15,160 nucleotides of DNA from SIG565 sp045647785 (GCA_045647785.1 JAZRMU010000053.1:1-15160), one strand, 5' to 3'; counted from the first letter of the stretch, positions 1-7,397 are shown. Notes: generated by a model from the letters alone, not told the origin. Numbers and translations are program-made.

Positions 1-651
1 TACTTCCCCACCTAAAACCAGCAATATATTTAAAACATAAATTGAAATTAATAAAAATCCTAAAAATGCACCCCACCGCAGGCTAAATTTGCTGTCATTA
101 TTATGGGAGTTTATAAAATAAAACGGAATAATTAGCTGACCGAAGCTATGGACAAAAAATGTCAAAGATTGGCGAACCAGTACCGAGACTTCAATCTTTT
201 TCGGTATAATATAAACAAAATTAAGTTTGTTAATCGAAAACATTAAAATAACAATAAAAATTGCGCCCGTAATTATTAAAGAAAATAATGAAAAATGATA
301 AATAACACGCTTTTTTAGCGCTCCCAGCCAACAAAAAGCCGCAATAAACACAAGCGAAATTATAATCTTTGGTGTTTTAGGAAGTCGTACTTTATCAACA
401 AAGCTAACGTAATCACGAACCGACACCAAGATAGTTATAAAAACAAACAGCATTATCAAAATAGAAAAAATCCGCGATTCGTATATTTTGATTCTTTCAA
501 GACAAAAAATCAAAAATATGGTCGGCAAAACAGCAACAGCAAGAGCAATGGCCGCATATTCAATGCCTTGACCCTTTGGAAAAGCAATAATAGTATTGCC
601 GAGCAAAAAAATAGCTATTAGAAATATTTTGTGTATTCTACGATTAACCAT
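1..651 (-). CDS. gerB: Spore germination permease, GerAB family (partial, runs off left edge)
   Basis: This is the first 217 residues of a multi-spanning membrane protein, cut by the window edge. The N-terminus carries a GNTIIAFPKG-like segment after a basic start, as in GerAB/Spore_permease members of the APC transporter superfamily. These are the permease-like subunit of germinant receptors in the inner spore membrane and bind or pass on the germinant signal. About six or seven hydrophobic segments can be read (roughly residues 7-20, 30-48, 55-72, 85-105, 112-132, 155-175, 190-215). The ATG at 651 lies inside the end of the preceding gene: start and stop share ATGGTTAA, so translation is probably coupled. 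Expected partners are the A and C subunits just upstream on the same strand. The family is fairly certain; the germinant cannot be told. Confidence 0.82.
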   Translation of the reverse strand, partial: MVNRRIHKIFLIAIFLLGNTIIAFPKGQGIEYAAIALAVAVLPTIFLIFCLERIKIYESRIFSILIMLFVFITILVSVRDYVSFVDKVRLPKTPKIIISLVFIAAFCWLGALKKRVIYHFSLFSLIITGAIFIVILMFSINKLNFVYIIPKKIEVSVLVRQSLTFFVHSFGQLIIPFYFINSHNNDSKFSLRWGAFLGFLLISIYVLNILLVLGGEV

Positions 652-1228
652 TTGCATTTAATTGCACCTTTATTTCAAATTCTGTTTCATTTATCGCGGA
701 AATTTCCGCTGCATTAACTTGATTATTAAAAATATCGATAATTTTGCTCTCTATACCCTTATAAGAGATATATTCACTAATTTCATAACCCAAATACGAG
801 CCCTTTTTTACTGCAATTTTGAGCAAATTATTGATGTTTTCACAAATTAATAAATTGGCGGACAAGCTAAATTGTTCGTTAGTCAAAATAAATTCAAAAA
901 TTTTTTCTTTCTCTGTTGCAAACAAATTCTTATCACAAACTATGACCGGACAATGATAAAAAGAAAGTTCATTATACACCTCATCGCCCAGCAACTTATA
1001 CGCTTCGCTAATATCATTGCTGTCAGCACTTATAAATTTGGCCTCGCCGCCATCACCTTTAGTTTTTGGTAATACAATTATTTCGGTCGTTAACACAAAT
1101 TCCTCATTTTTTTCAATTATTAACATTGTTACGACCGTCCTGTCCTCCGGTTCAGTATAATCGCTGCCACTACACCCCGCAAGTGTTAGAACTGTTATTA
1201 ATAAAATTGATAAGATTTTTTTAATCAT
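644..1228 (-). CDS. gerC: Short Ger(x)C-type germination lipoprotein
   Basis: A 194-residue lipoprotein. The N-terminus (MIKKILSILLITVLTLAGC) is a type II signal peptide with lipobox LAGC, so Cys19 should be lipidated and the rest exposed on the outer face of the inner spore membrane. Its place between gerA and gerB and the pattern after the lipobox (acidic stretch, then alternating strand residues TVVTMLIIEKNEEFVLTTEI) match the N-terminal domain of GerAC proteins. Family members usually have about 370-400 residues with further C-terminal domains. Here the reading frame closes at the end of the first domain and gerB starts inside the last codons, so there is no room for a lost remainder. The usual GCWD after the lipobox is also absent. 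It overlaps gerA by 8 nt (ATGATTAA). The assignment leans on context as much as on sequence. Confidence 0.72.
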   Translation of the reverse strand: MIKKILSILLITVLTLAGCSGSDYTEPEDRTVVTMLIIEKNEEFVLTTEIIVLPKTKGDGGEAKFISADSNDISEAYKLLGDEVYNELSFYHCPVIVCDKNLFATEKEKIFEFILTNEQFSLSANLLICENINNLLKIAVKKGSYLGYEISEYISYKGIESKIIDIFNNQVNAAEISAINETEFEIKVQLNANG

Positions 1229-2711
1229 TATTATTCCTTTGCCTAATTTTATTTTTGGTTAATAAAAAAGGTCTTGTAAACATTTTCCACCAAGGAGCTC
1301 TGATTACTGTGTCCTTCAAACTGCTTTTAGAAAACTCACTGACTGTGCATAAATAGTCTACCGAAAACGACTCGAGAGAATAAAGATGAAACCTTAAAAT
1401 TGTTGCTCCGACAAACACTCCAAAAATGCCGAAAAACGCCGCCAAAGCAGCTAGAAATATTTTGGAGTATATAACTGCCGCTTTTAGTCGGGGTACTGTT
1501 AGACCTGATATTCCGCTCAAAGCAACTACTATTAAAAGCGGTGCACTTATAAGGTTTGCTTCAACGGCTGCCTGACCGACCACCAAACCTCCGACAATAC
1601 TCAAGGCATGCCCTACACTTTGTTGCATTCTAATACCTGTTTCTTTTAAAATTTCAAAAATAAATATTAGTATCAAGCATTCTACAACCGATGAAAACGG
1701 TACTCCTTGGCGTGCAATAGACACCGATGAATAAAAATCGGCAGGCAGTAAATTAGCATGGAAAAGCGTTAACGATAAATAAATGGCGGGTAGAAAAACC
1801 GATAAATGATAGCAAATATATCTGATAATTCTGCCGAGTGTAGAATATATAAAATTAAGATAGTAGTCGTCGTCTGATTGAAAATTTTCAACAAATAAAT
1901 ACGGCAGCGTTAAAACTATAGGGGTCCCATCCACCATAACAGCAATCCTGCCTTCAAGTAGTCTTGCAGCAACAATATCGGGGCGCTCGGTGCTTCCGAC
2001 AGTTTTAAATAAAGAAAATTTATTATTATTGATAAGCTCGCTTATATAATTCGAATCGAGCACACCATCAATATTAATACAGCTTATTTTATTTTTAATT
2101 TTAGCAACTAGAGACATATCTACAACAGAGCTCAAATAACATATAAAAATATTTGTTTGAGTTTTCTTTCCAACGGTTAATGCCTCAAAACACAAATCCG
2201 GAGTCGATAGCTTGCGACGGAGCATTGCCGTGTTAAGCATCAACGCTTCATCAAATCCCTCGCGAGGACCCTGCAAAACTCTTTCGTCTTGCGGCTCCGA
2301 TATTCCCCTTGCGCGCCAACCCTTTGTATTAACTATAAGCGCCTCATAGGTGCTATCCAGAAGTATTACTGTGTCCCCCAAATAAATAGCGCTTACCAAT
2401 TTATAAATATCGTGAGTAACAGACACCTCATTATTAAAAAGCACCTGTTTCTCTAGATATTCTACAACCGACCCGCTTATATTATTAACCTCGAGCGACA
2501 AAAGCGGTCTAATAAGTCCGCTGTTCTGTTTTTCGGCATCTACCATACCGTCAAAGAAAATTATAGCACTATCGAAAGCAAAGGCTTTGCGAGCATTCAA
2601 TTTTCTAATTCGGAATGTTGCATCGTTTTCAAACATTGCGGAAAAATATTTTATTTTATCCTCAAGACTATTGGGAAGCTTTTTTCCCTTTAGGTACTCA
2701 ACATCTTGCAT
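1221..2711 (-). CDS. gerA: Germinant receptor subunit A, GerA family spore germination protein
   Basis: A 496-residue protein of normal family length. The N-terminal half is soluble. The GerA signature follows at about residues 245-285: RPDIVAARLLEGRIAVMVDG, then TPIVLTLPYLF and a FQSDDDYY box. The C-terminal half has membrane helices between about 290 and 445 (SVFLPAIYLSL, VVECLILIFIFEIL, ALSIVGGLVVGQAAVEA, PLLIVVALSGISG, FLAALAAFFGIFGVFVGA). It ends with the family tail LKDTVIRAPWWKMFTRP. GerA proteins form the germinant receptor with GerB and GerC in the inner spore membrane. The ATG at 2711 has a modest GGTG ribosome binding site 5 nt upstream. First gene of a tightly overlapping A-C-B operon, separated from spo0A by a terminator. 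In other spore formers this operon type is made in the forespore under sigma-G. No convincing promoter was found here. Confidence 0.92.
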   Translation of the reverse strand: MQDVEYLKGKKLPNSLEDKIKYFSAMFENDATFRIRKLNARKAFAFDSAIIFFDGMVDAEKQNSGLIRPLLSLEVNNISGSVVEYLEKQVLFNNEVSVTHDIYKLVSAIYLGDTVILLDSTYEALIVNTKGWRARGISEPQDERVLQGPREGFDEALMLNTAMLRRKLSTPDLCFEALTVGKKTQTNIFICYLSSVVDMSLVAKIKNKISCINIDGVLDSNYISELINNNKFSLFKTVGSTERPDIVAARLLEGRIAVMVDGTPIVLTLPYLFVENFQSDDDYYLNFIYSTLGRIIRYICYHLSVFLPAIYLSLTLFHANLLPADFYSSVSIARQGVPFSSVVECLILIFIFEILKETGIRMQQSVGHALSIVGGLVVGQAAVEANLISAPLLIVVALSGISGLTVPRLKAAVIYSKIFLAALAAFFGIFGVFVGATILRFHLYSLESFSVDYLCTVSEFSKSSLKDTVIRAPWWKMFTRPFLLTKNKIRQRNNND

Positions 2712-2755
2712 TTAATCACCAAAAATATTTTGTTAAATATTTTTCCTAATATACT

Positions 2756-2780
2756 AAAAACCCCTGCATTGCAGGGGTTT
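2756..2780 (-). terminator. Rho-independent terminator of spo0A
   Basis: The 10-bp stem AAACCCCTGC / GCAGGGGTTT (2758-2767 and 2771-2780) has a 3-nt loop. On the minus strand it is followed by a run of five T (2760-2756). It starts 3 nt beyond the spo0A stop codon and so separates spo0A from the ger operon. Confidence 0.9.
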
Positions 2781-2783
2781 ATT

Positions 2784-3551
2784 TTAATCCATTTTAAGTT
2801 TTAAGCGCAATTTATCGGCGATCATTGCTATAAATTCACTGTTTGTGGGTTTGCCGCGCTCGTTTTGAATGGTATAACCGAAATATGAATTCAGAACATC
2901 TATATCGCCTCTGTCCCAAGCTACTTCAATTGCGTGTCGAATAGCACGCTCAACTCGAGAGGCGGTTGTATTGTGGCGTTTGGCAACAGTTGGATAAAGT
3001 ATTTTAGTAACCGAATTAATAATTTCTGAATTGGTAACTGATAGAATTATTGAGTCTCTTAAATAGTGATAACCTTTGATATGTGCAGGAACTCCGATTT
3101 GATGTAGAATTTCAGTAACTATTATTTCCAGATCATATTTACTCCCAGAACTTTTTTCGTTTTGTGCACTCGCATCTTTACCGGAAAAACGAATCAAACG
3201 GTCAGCAAAAGAATTAATATCGAAAGGTTTTATAAAATAGAAATCGGCTCCCGCCTCAACTGTTTCTTTTTCTAGTTTTGGATTATCAAAGCTAGACATT
3301 GCAGCTACAAAGGGTTTATTCCTCATATCAGAATTTTTAATATTATCAAGTACCCCTATTATGTCTAAATTTGGCATAAAAACATCTGCAACAACTATAT
3401 CAGGTTTTAATGCTAAAATATTGTCCAACAGCTTAAATCCGTCCTTTTCGCAAAGTGTTACATTCATTCCGCGTTCCATTAATTTTTGCTTTAATGTTGA
3501 CCCGAGTTCAGTTGACTTATCAGCAATTAGTATTTTAGTTTTTGTGTTCAT
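2784..3551 (-). CDS. spo0A: Sporulation transcription factor Spo0A (response regulator)
   Basis: A 255-residue master regulator of entry into sporulation. Residues 1-120 form a receiver domain: Asp56 (VVADVFMP) is the phosphoacceptor, Ser86/Ser87 sit at the switch Ser/Thr position, and Lys108 (IKPFD) is the conserved lysine. Residues about 150-255 form the Spo0A DNA-binding domain with the diagnostic TASRVERAIRHAIEVAWDRG and KPTNSEFIAMIADKLR. The start at 3551 was chosen because AAAGGAG lies 9 nt upstream; a longer in-frame start at 3623 has no such site and lies upstream of the promoter. Odd point: the metal-binding acidic pair near the N-terminus reads Asp11-Lys12 instead of Asp-Asp. The usual clostridial neighbour spoIVB is not upstream; a class A PBP gene is. 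Identity is certain; the effect of Lys12 is open. Confidence 0.97.
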   Translation of the reverse strand: MNTKTKILIADKSTELGSTLKQKLMERGMNVTLCEKDGFKLLDNILALKPDIVVADVFMPNLDIIGVLDNIKNSDMRNKPFVAAMSSFDNPKLEKETVEAGADFYFIKPFDINSFADRLIRFSGKDASAQNEKSSGSKYDLEIIVTEILHQIGVPAHIKGYHYLRDSIILSVTNSEIINSVTKILYPTVAKRHNTTASRVERAIRHAIEVAWDRGDIDVLNSYFGYTIQNERGKPTNSEFIAMIADKLRLKLKMD

Positions 3552-3582
3552 AATTATTTGCTCCTTTAATTTCGTTATCCAT

Positions 3583-3611
3583 ATATTACCACATAAAATT
3601 CCAAAAATCAA
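3583..3611 (-). promoter_or_regulatory. Sigma-A promoter of spo0A
   Basis: On the minus strand, TTGATT (3611-3606) and TAATAT (3588-3583) are separated by exactly 17 nt. An extended -10 TGG directly precedes TAATAT. The start site would fall near 3576, leaving a leader of about 25 nt with the AAAGGAG site. The block TATGTGGTA around the -10 also occurs in the PBP promoter at 6216-6226. No clear Spo0A box (TGTCGAA type) was found between 3612 and 3754. That stretch holds only AT-rich DNA and a 13-nt palindrome TTGGAATTTCCAA at 3682-3694. Confidence 0.65.
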
Positions 3612-3754
3612 GTCTAAAGTCAATTATTTTGGAATATTTTTACAATTTAGTCAGAACGGATAAAAATATTAGTCAATAATATTGGAATTTCCAAAGCTAG
3701 ATAAAAAATTATGGATAGAAAAATAAAATCCTGTAGAAATGTGTAAAATATAAA

Positions 3755-3783
3755 TAATCCCCCAAGCAATACTTGGGGGATTA
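3755..3783 (-). terminator. Terminator downstream of the class A PBP gene
   Basis: A 12-bp perfect stem (TAATCCCCCAAG at 3755-3766, CTTGGGGGATTA at 3772-3783) with a 5-nt loop, 8 nt after the PBP stop codon. The minus-strand tail is AT-rich (TTATATTTTA) rather than a pure T run. It should insulate spo0A from PBP transcription. Confidence 0.8.
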
Positions 3784-3791
3784 AAGAATTA

Positions 3792-6158
3792 TTATTGTGT
3801 TTCCGCCGGCACATCGCCTGCAGGTGCACTGTTATCGGGTGAATCCGGAGTTTGAGTAGTTTCTGAATTTTCCAGATTTTCTTCTTCGGTTTTGATTTCA
3901 GCCTTTTCACCCTCATGGGTGGTGCAAAGATCGGGCAAATTACTCTTTCTATACCAACCCATGCGTACACTAGTGCAACCTTCACGGGCCAATAAACCTG
4001 TTTCGGTGCAGAACAAATGAGATGCAGAGTATGCACTATCAGTAAATTCCTTACTCGGCAGGTTAGAATGAATCTTACCCATTACCCTACCCCACATTGT
4101 TTTAGCAACAGTATTGGGGGTTACCTTTTGAAGTGTATCGTAACCGCACCAGGTAGAAGCTACATAGTAAGGTGTTCCGCCTGTAAACCAGCAGTTCATA
4201 TCATCATTTGATGTACCGGTTTTTGCATAAACAGGTAAATGTGTGATATACTTTCTAGCTTCCGCGCCTGTACCTTGGGGGCCATCAACTACGTTTCGAA
4301 GCAGGTGATTCATAACAGTTGCTGTATCATCGCTCATTGCAACAATCGGGTCTGGAGCAACCTCTAAAATCACCTGGTCTCGTTGGTCGGTAACCTTATA
4401 ATAGGTTGTTGGCTTATAATAAATACCACCATTACCAAACGTTGCATACGCAGCGGCCTCTTGCATTGTTGTAACACCAACGTTAGTACCACCCATTCCA
4501 AGAGAAGCATAGCTAGTTACATCGTGATTATTAAGTGAATCTAGTCCAAACATCCCTGTTAAGTAGTCAAATACTTTGGGCAAGGTGAGCTTTTCGACCA
4601 GCATTGTAGGAATAGTATTAGTAGAACGCTCAAGGGCTTTTTCAACAGTAATATTGCCAAGATAGCCACCGTTATTGTACCAGTTGCGCGGCTTCCACAT
4701 TGTATCATCATTGTTCTTATACTCATATGAGTCAGTATCACTTACGATACTTGAATAGGTGATTAAATTACCCTCAATAGCGGGCGTGTAAGCCGAAAGC
4801 GGTTTAATAGTAGAACCGGGTTGACGATAAGCACTGGTAGCACGGTTAAATACTCGGTTGCCGGTTTTCTCACCAATACCACCAACCATACCTTTTATAT
4901 TGCCTTTATAATCCATAACTACCATAGAGCCCTGCATAAGCTTGCCGTCTTTACCTTCATAGGCATATTGTGTGTCAGTGAACACCTCTTCAAGTGCATT
5001 CTGAACATCCTTGCTCATAGTAGAATATATTTTATATCCACCGTTATAGAAATTAAGCTTTGCATGCTGCTCATCATAGCCATAGGTATCCATAAGACCC
5101 TTAACAACATCCTCATAAAGAGCATCGACGAAATATGAATTAACCTTTTGGCCATTATTCTTTATATTGGGATTAGCAACAATTTCAAGCTCTTCAAAAT
5201 ATACTGCATCGTGCTCTTCTTGAGTTATAAATCCAAGCTCAAGCATTTTATTAAGAACAGTCTGACGGCGTTGAGTGTTGCGCTCGGGTTTTTTATCGGG
5301 ACGATAACCCTCTGGCTCTTTAACAATTGCAGCAAGTGCAGCGCACTCATTCAATGTCAAATCTTTGGTGGATTTACCAAAATAATAGTTTGCGGCAACC
5401 TCCGATCCATATAATCCACCGCCCATAGCAACGGTGTTGATATAGCACTCTAAAATTACATCCTTTGAAAAGTTAATTTCCAATTCTCTCGCGCGCATAA
5501 TTTCGCGAACCTTACGGCTGGGACTAGTTGAATTATCACCAGTAAGGTTTTTAACAAGCTGCTGTGTAATTGTTGAACCACCCTGATTAGACGAATAGAA
5601 GTGCAAGAAAAGGTTTGCAAAGGCCGAAAAAGTACGCTTCCAGTCAACACCTGTATGAGTTCTAAATCGTTCATCCTCAATAGCAATAAAAGCATTTTTA
5701 AGATTTTCAGGTATTTCACCCTGCGCGTCAGATGCCCAAATTCTATTAAACTCACCATGAAGTCTGGCATCCTCTACCCAGTTGCCTTCACTATCTTCAT
5801 AATAAATGGTAGTACTGAATTCAAGATTGGCAAGGTCATAAAGGTTTTCATTCATTGATGCATCAACAAAATTGAACGCGTAAACAATAAATGCTCCCGC
5901 AATTATGCAGGCAGTTATTATGCCCACAAGAAATACCGACAGAACAACCTTTAAAACTGCTCCCTTTTTAATTTTAGAATTGAAATTGAATTTAAACTTG
6001 AATTTACTTTTTTTATCAGTAGATTTATCGGAATCCTCATCGCCATTTAAAAAAGCATTTAAATCAATATTGTCTTCCTTTTCCTCTAACGAATTATTTT
6101 CTTCTTGCTCAAAATTTTCATCATCGGAAAACTTAAAGCCGTTTTCGTTAAAATCCAT
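3792..6158 (-). CDS. Class A penicillin-binding protein (PBP1A family: transglycosylase plus transpeptidase)
   Basis: A 788-residue bifunctional peptidoglycan polymerase. Residues 1-65 are cytoplasmic, very acidic and then Lys/Phe-rich. A membrane helix spans about 67-98. The GT51 transglycosylase domain (about 110-300) has catalytic Glu161 in IAIEDERF, the GGSTITQQLVKN box at 193-204, and a second conserved Glu219 in KVREIMRARELE. The transpeptidase domain (about 380-690) has the active-site serine in STIK (449-452), STN (512-514) and KTGT (646-649). The tail after residue 700 has three cysteines (717, 728, 745) and an extracellular Glu/Thr/Pro-rich end. All catalytic motifs are intact, so it should polymerise lipid II glycan and cross-link stems. 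GGAGG lies 7 nt upstream of the ATG. It has its own promoter and terminator, so it is monocistronic. Vegetative or sporulation role cannot be decided. Confidence 0.95.
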   Translation of the reverse strand: MDFNENGFKFSDDENFEQEENNSLEEKEDNIDLNAFLNGDEDSDKSTDKKSKFKFKFNFNSKIKKGAVLKVVLSVFLVGIITACIIAGAFIVYAFNFVDASMNENLYDLANLEFSTTIYYEDSEGNWVEDARLHGEFNRIWASDAQGEIPENLKNAFIAIEDERFRTHTGVDWKRTFSAFANLFLHFYSSNQGGSTITQQLVKNLTGDNSTSPSRKVREIMRARELEINFSKDVILECYINTVAMGGGLYGSEVAANYYFGKSTKDLTLNECAALAAIVKEPEGYRPDKKPERNTQRRQTVLNKMLELGFITQEEHDAVYFEELEIVANPNIKNNGQKVNSYFVDALYEDVVKGLMDTYGYDEQHAKLNFYNGGYKIYSTMSKDVQNALEEVFTDTQYAYEGKDGKLMQGSMVVMDYKGNIKGMVGGIGEKTGNRVFNRATSAYRQPGSTIKPLSAYTPAIEGNLITYSSIVSDTDSYEYKNNDDTMWKPRNWYNNGGYLGNITVEKALERSTNTIPTMLVEKLTLPKVFDYLTGMFGLDSLNNHDVTSYASLGMGGTNVGVTTMQEAAAYATFGNGGIYYKPTTYYKVTDQRDQVILEVAPDPIVAMSDDTATVMNHLLRNVVDGPQGTGAEARKYITHLPVYAKTGTSNDDMNCWFTGGTPYYVASTWCGYDTLQKVTPNTVAKTMWGRVMGKIHSNLPSKEFTDSAYSASHLFCTETGLLAREGCTSVRMGWYRKSNLPDLCTTHEGEKAEIKTEEENLENSETTQTPDSPDNSAPAGDVPAETQ

Positions 6159-6215
6159 ATAAATACCTCCGTTTCTTAACGGTTAAATATGCCGAAACTA
6201 CGGCACTTTACACAC

Positions 6216-6226
6216 ATTATACCACA
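6216..6226 (-). promoter_or_regulatory. Extended -10 promoter of the PBP gene
   Basis: The minus strand reads TGTGGTATAAT: a perfect TATAAT at 6221-6216 with TG two bases upstream. No good -35 lies at 16-18 nt (the region reads ACCCAT), so it would depend on the extended -10. The leader of about 50 nt carries a small GCCG/CGGC hairpin (6191-6204) and the GGAGG site (6166-6170). Confidence 0.6.
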
Positions 6227-6243
6227 TATTTTTAAAAAATGGG

Positions 6244-6267
6244 TTACAAAATTTTAATATTTTGTAA
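6244..6267. repeat. 9-bp inverted repeat in the divergent PBP / BofC-like intergenic region
   Basis: TTACAAAAT (6244-6252) and ATTTTGTAA (6259-6267) form a perfect inverted repeat with a 6-nt spacer. It lies between the two divergent genes and upstream of both starts. It could be an operator or chance in AT-rich DNA. No G+C-rich stem, so it is not a good terminator. Confidence 0.35.
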
Positions 6268-6299
6268 TTTTTAGGTAACAATTTTATCGGTGAGTAGTT

Positions 6300-6599
6300 T
6301 TGAAAAGAAAATATACGTTATTCGCATTAATAGTTTTATTCGTTCTGCTAATTTTATTTTACCGCTTTTATAAAGAAAAAATTACCGAGCGTGAGACACA
6401 AAAAAATTTGAACAATAACTATGTTCTTATTAATATCAATGGTTCAGTACAGTTGTACCGAGACGACATATTGATTCAGATTTATGACAATATCAATCCA
6501 AATTCCTTGCCACTTACCGACCAAGACAATTTGCGCAGCGGAATTAAATTAAAAAGTATTGAAGAAGCCCAACAGTTAATTGAAGATTTTGACGGATAG
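6300..6599 (+). CDS. Small membrane-anchored protein with BofC C-terminal-like domain
   Basis: A 99-residue protein starting with TTG, chosen because GGTGAG lies 5 nt upstream. Residues 6-22 form one membrane helix after a basic N-terminus, so the rest should face outward. Residues 41-99 (YVLININGSVQLYRDD... LPLTDQDNLRSGIKLKS... LIEDF) match the pattern of the BofC C-terminal domain: a YVL-NG start, LP-x-x-D-x-x-x-L-x-x-GI, then EEAQQLIEDF. In Bacillus, BofC is made in the forespore and restrains the SpoIVB protease that signals sigma-K activation. Stand-alone short forms like this occur in Clostridia, and their role is less clear. It is divergent from the PBP gene. Gene reality is likely; the domain call is from pattern memory only. 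Confidence 0.68.
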   Translation: MKRKYTLFALIVLFVLLILFYRFYKEKITERETQKNLNNNYVLININGSVQLYRDDILIQIYDNINPNSLPLTDQDNLRSGIKLKSIEEAQQLIEDFDG

Positions 6600-6602
6600 T
6601 AC

Positions 6603-6631
6603 TTGAAAAGAATTATAAAACGCTGTATAAT
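6603..6631 (+). promoter_or_regulatory. Sigma-A promoter of the DUF4364 gene
   Basis: TTGAAA (6603-6608), a 17-nt spacer, and TATAAT (6626-6631) make a near-consensus promoter. It begins just after the stop codon of the BofC-like gene and ends 27 nt before the DUF4364 start, so the latter is transcribed independently. Confidence 0.8.
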
Positions 6632-6658
6632 AGTAAAAAACTGTTTTGGCGGTGAATC

Positions 6659-7210
6659 ATGAAATACGATGCTGTGTCAGCGGGAGTTTCCCCGGGTGGA
6701 CTTATTAATACAACTGAAATTAAAGTTCTTATTTGCTATATCCTTAAAAGTGTTGGTGAGCCGGTGCCTGCTAACAGACTTTGTGAAGAGTTGTTTTATG
6801 AAGGTATTGCTAATAACTTCGAGGTTAGCGACTGTATGGAGGCTCTCTATAAAAACGGAAATATTATTTGCACCGACGAAGCAGCGCAAACCTACACTGT
6901 TACCGAAAGCGGCAGCACTATTGCCTCAACACTCAAGGCAACAGTACCTCTCTCTATCAGAGAAAAGGCTTGTAAAACAGTTTTAAAAATGTTGTCCGGC
7001 ATACGAAACGCCAAGGAAACCGATATTAGCATAACGCGAAGCGGAGACAACACCTACATTTCCTGCTCGGCACTCGATAATGGATATCCTATTATGACAG
7101 TGCAACTGCTTGTGTCCGATGAAGTTCAGGCAAATGCTATAAAAACTAAATTTTTAGATAATCCTGCCGAACTATATTCAAAAATTATTGATTTATTTAC
7201 CGAAAAATAA
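6659..7210 (+). CDS. DUF4364 family protein (winged-helix-like)
   Basis: A 183-residue soluble protein. The ATG at 6659 follows GGCGGTGA. The N-terminal part (about 16-105) has the order expected of a winged helix: helix EIKVLICYILKSVG, helix ANRLCEELFYEG, recognition-like helix EVSDCMEALYKNGNI, then a wing YTVTESGSTIA. The DUF4364 consensus has the same ITE-G wing followed by a PLSIREK segment, seen here at about 106-115. The C-terminal part (about 118-180) is an alpha/beta domain. The family is common in Clostridia and its function is not established; DNA binding is plausible from the fold but unproven. It has its own promoter and ends at a strong terminator. Confidence 0.82.
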   Translation: MKYDAVSAGVSPGGLINTTEIKVLICYILKSVGEPVPANRLCEELFYEGIANNFEVSDCMEALYKNGNIICTDEAAQTYTVTESGSTIASTLKATVPLSIREKACKTVLKMLSGIRNAKETDISITRSGDNTYISCSALDNGYPIMTVQLLVSDEVQANAIKTKFLDNPAELYSKIIDLFTEK

Positions 7211-7255
7211 AAACAAAAGCCACCAATAAGAGGTGCACTTTAGAGGACAGTAAAA
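7211..7255 (+). repeat. Left copy of a ~45-nt inverted repeat flanking the HTH/small-protein island
   Basis: It begins on the base after the DUF4364 stop codon. It shares the block AAAAGCCACC (7215-7224), a half-conserved middle ending in AGGT, and GACAGT plus A-run (7246-7255) with a copy in opposite orientation at 8764-8810. By eye about 35 of 42 aligned positions match with two single-base gaps. Each copy contains a short ACC/GGT hairpin. See the finding on the island. Confidence 0.55.
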
Positions 7256-7284
7256 AAGCTGTGTGGAATTTCCACACAGCTTTT
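7254..7284 (+). terminator. Bidirectional terminator between DUF4364 and the small-protein operon
   Basis: A 13-bp perfect stem (AAAAGCTGTGTGG at 7254-7266, CCACACAGCTTTT at 7272-7284) with a 5-nt loop. The plus-strand tail is TTTTAATTTT; on the minus strand the stem end and tail read TTTTTT (7257-7252). It can end both the DUF4364 transcript and the opposing small-protein transcript. Confidence 0.88.
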
Positions 7285-7301
7285 AATTTTGTCTTACACC
7301 G

Positions 7302-7340
7302 TAACAAGCAGGGAAAATGTACGGCATTTTCCACTTGTTA
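7302..7340. repeat. Two-tiered hairpin downstream of the small membrane protein genes
   Basis: The outer stem is TAACAAG (7302-7308) / CTTGTTA (7334-7340) and the inner stem is GGAAAATG (7312-7319) / CATTTTCC (7325-7332). They are separated by an asymmetric CAG/A internal loop and capped by 5 nt. It has no adjacent T run and lies between the last small gene (ends 7398) and the terminator at 7254-7284. It could be a 3'-UTR RNA structure or a remnant of a mobile sequence. The remaining DNA to 7397 shows nothing else. Confidence 0.5.
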
Positions 7341-7397
7341 GGAGAAACTAAAACCCTTCACAACCAATTTTTATCTATAAGACCTATTGGAATTTGC

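Noticed and set aside
2726..2754. Possible sigma-G promoter for gerA (GTATA, 17 nt, CAAAATA)
   Set aside because: The -10 deviates from CATNNTA, and the start site would fall on the ribosome binding site, leaving almost no leader. It also overlaps the spo0A terminator tail in AT-rich DNA.
3552..3623. Longer spo0A start at 3623
   Set aside because: The extension adds 24 residues not typical of Spo0A, lies upstream of the sigma-A promoter and lacks a ribosome binding site, while the start at 3551 has AAAGGAG at good spacing.
3682..3694. Palindrome TTGGAATTTCCAA as a Spo0A or other operator
   Set aside because: It does not resemble a Spo0A box, lies more than 70 nt upstream of the promoter, and similar TTGGAATT words recur by chance in this AT-rich DNA.
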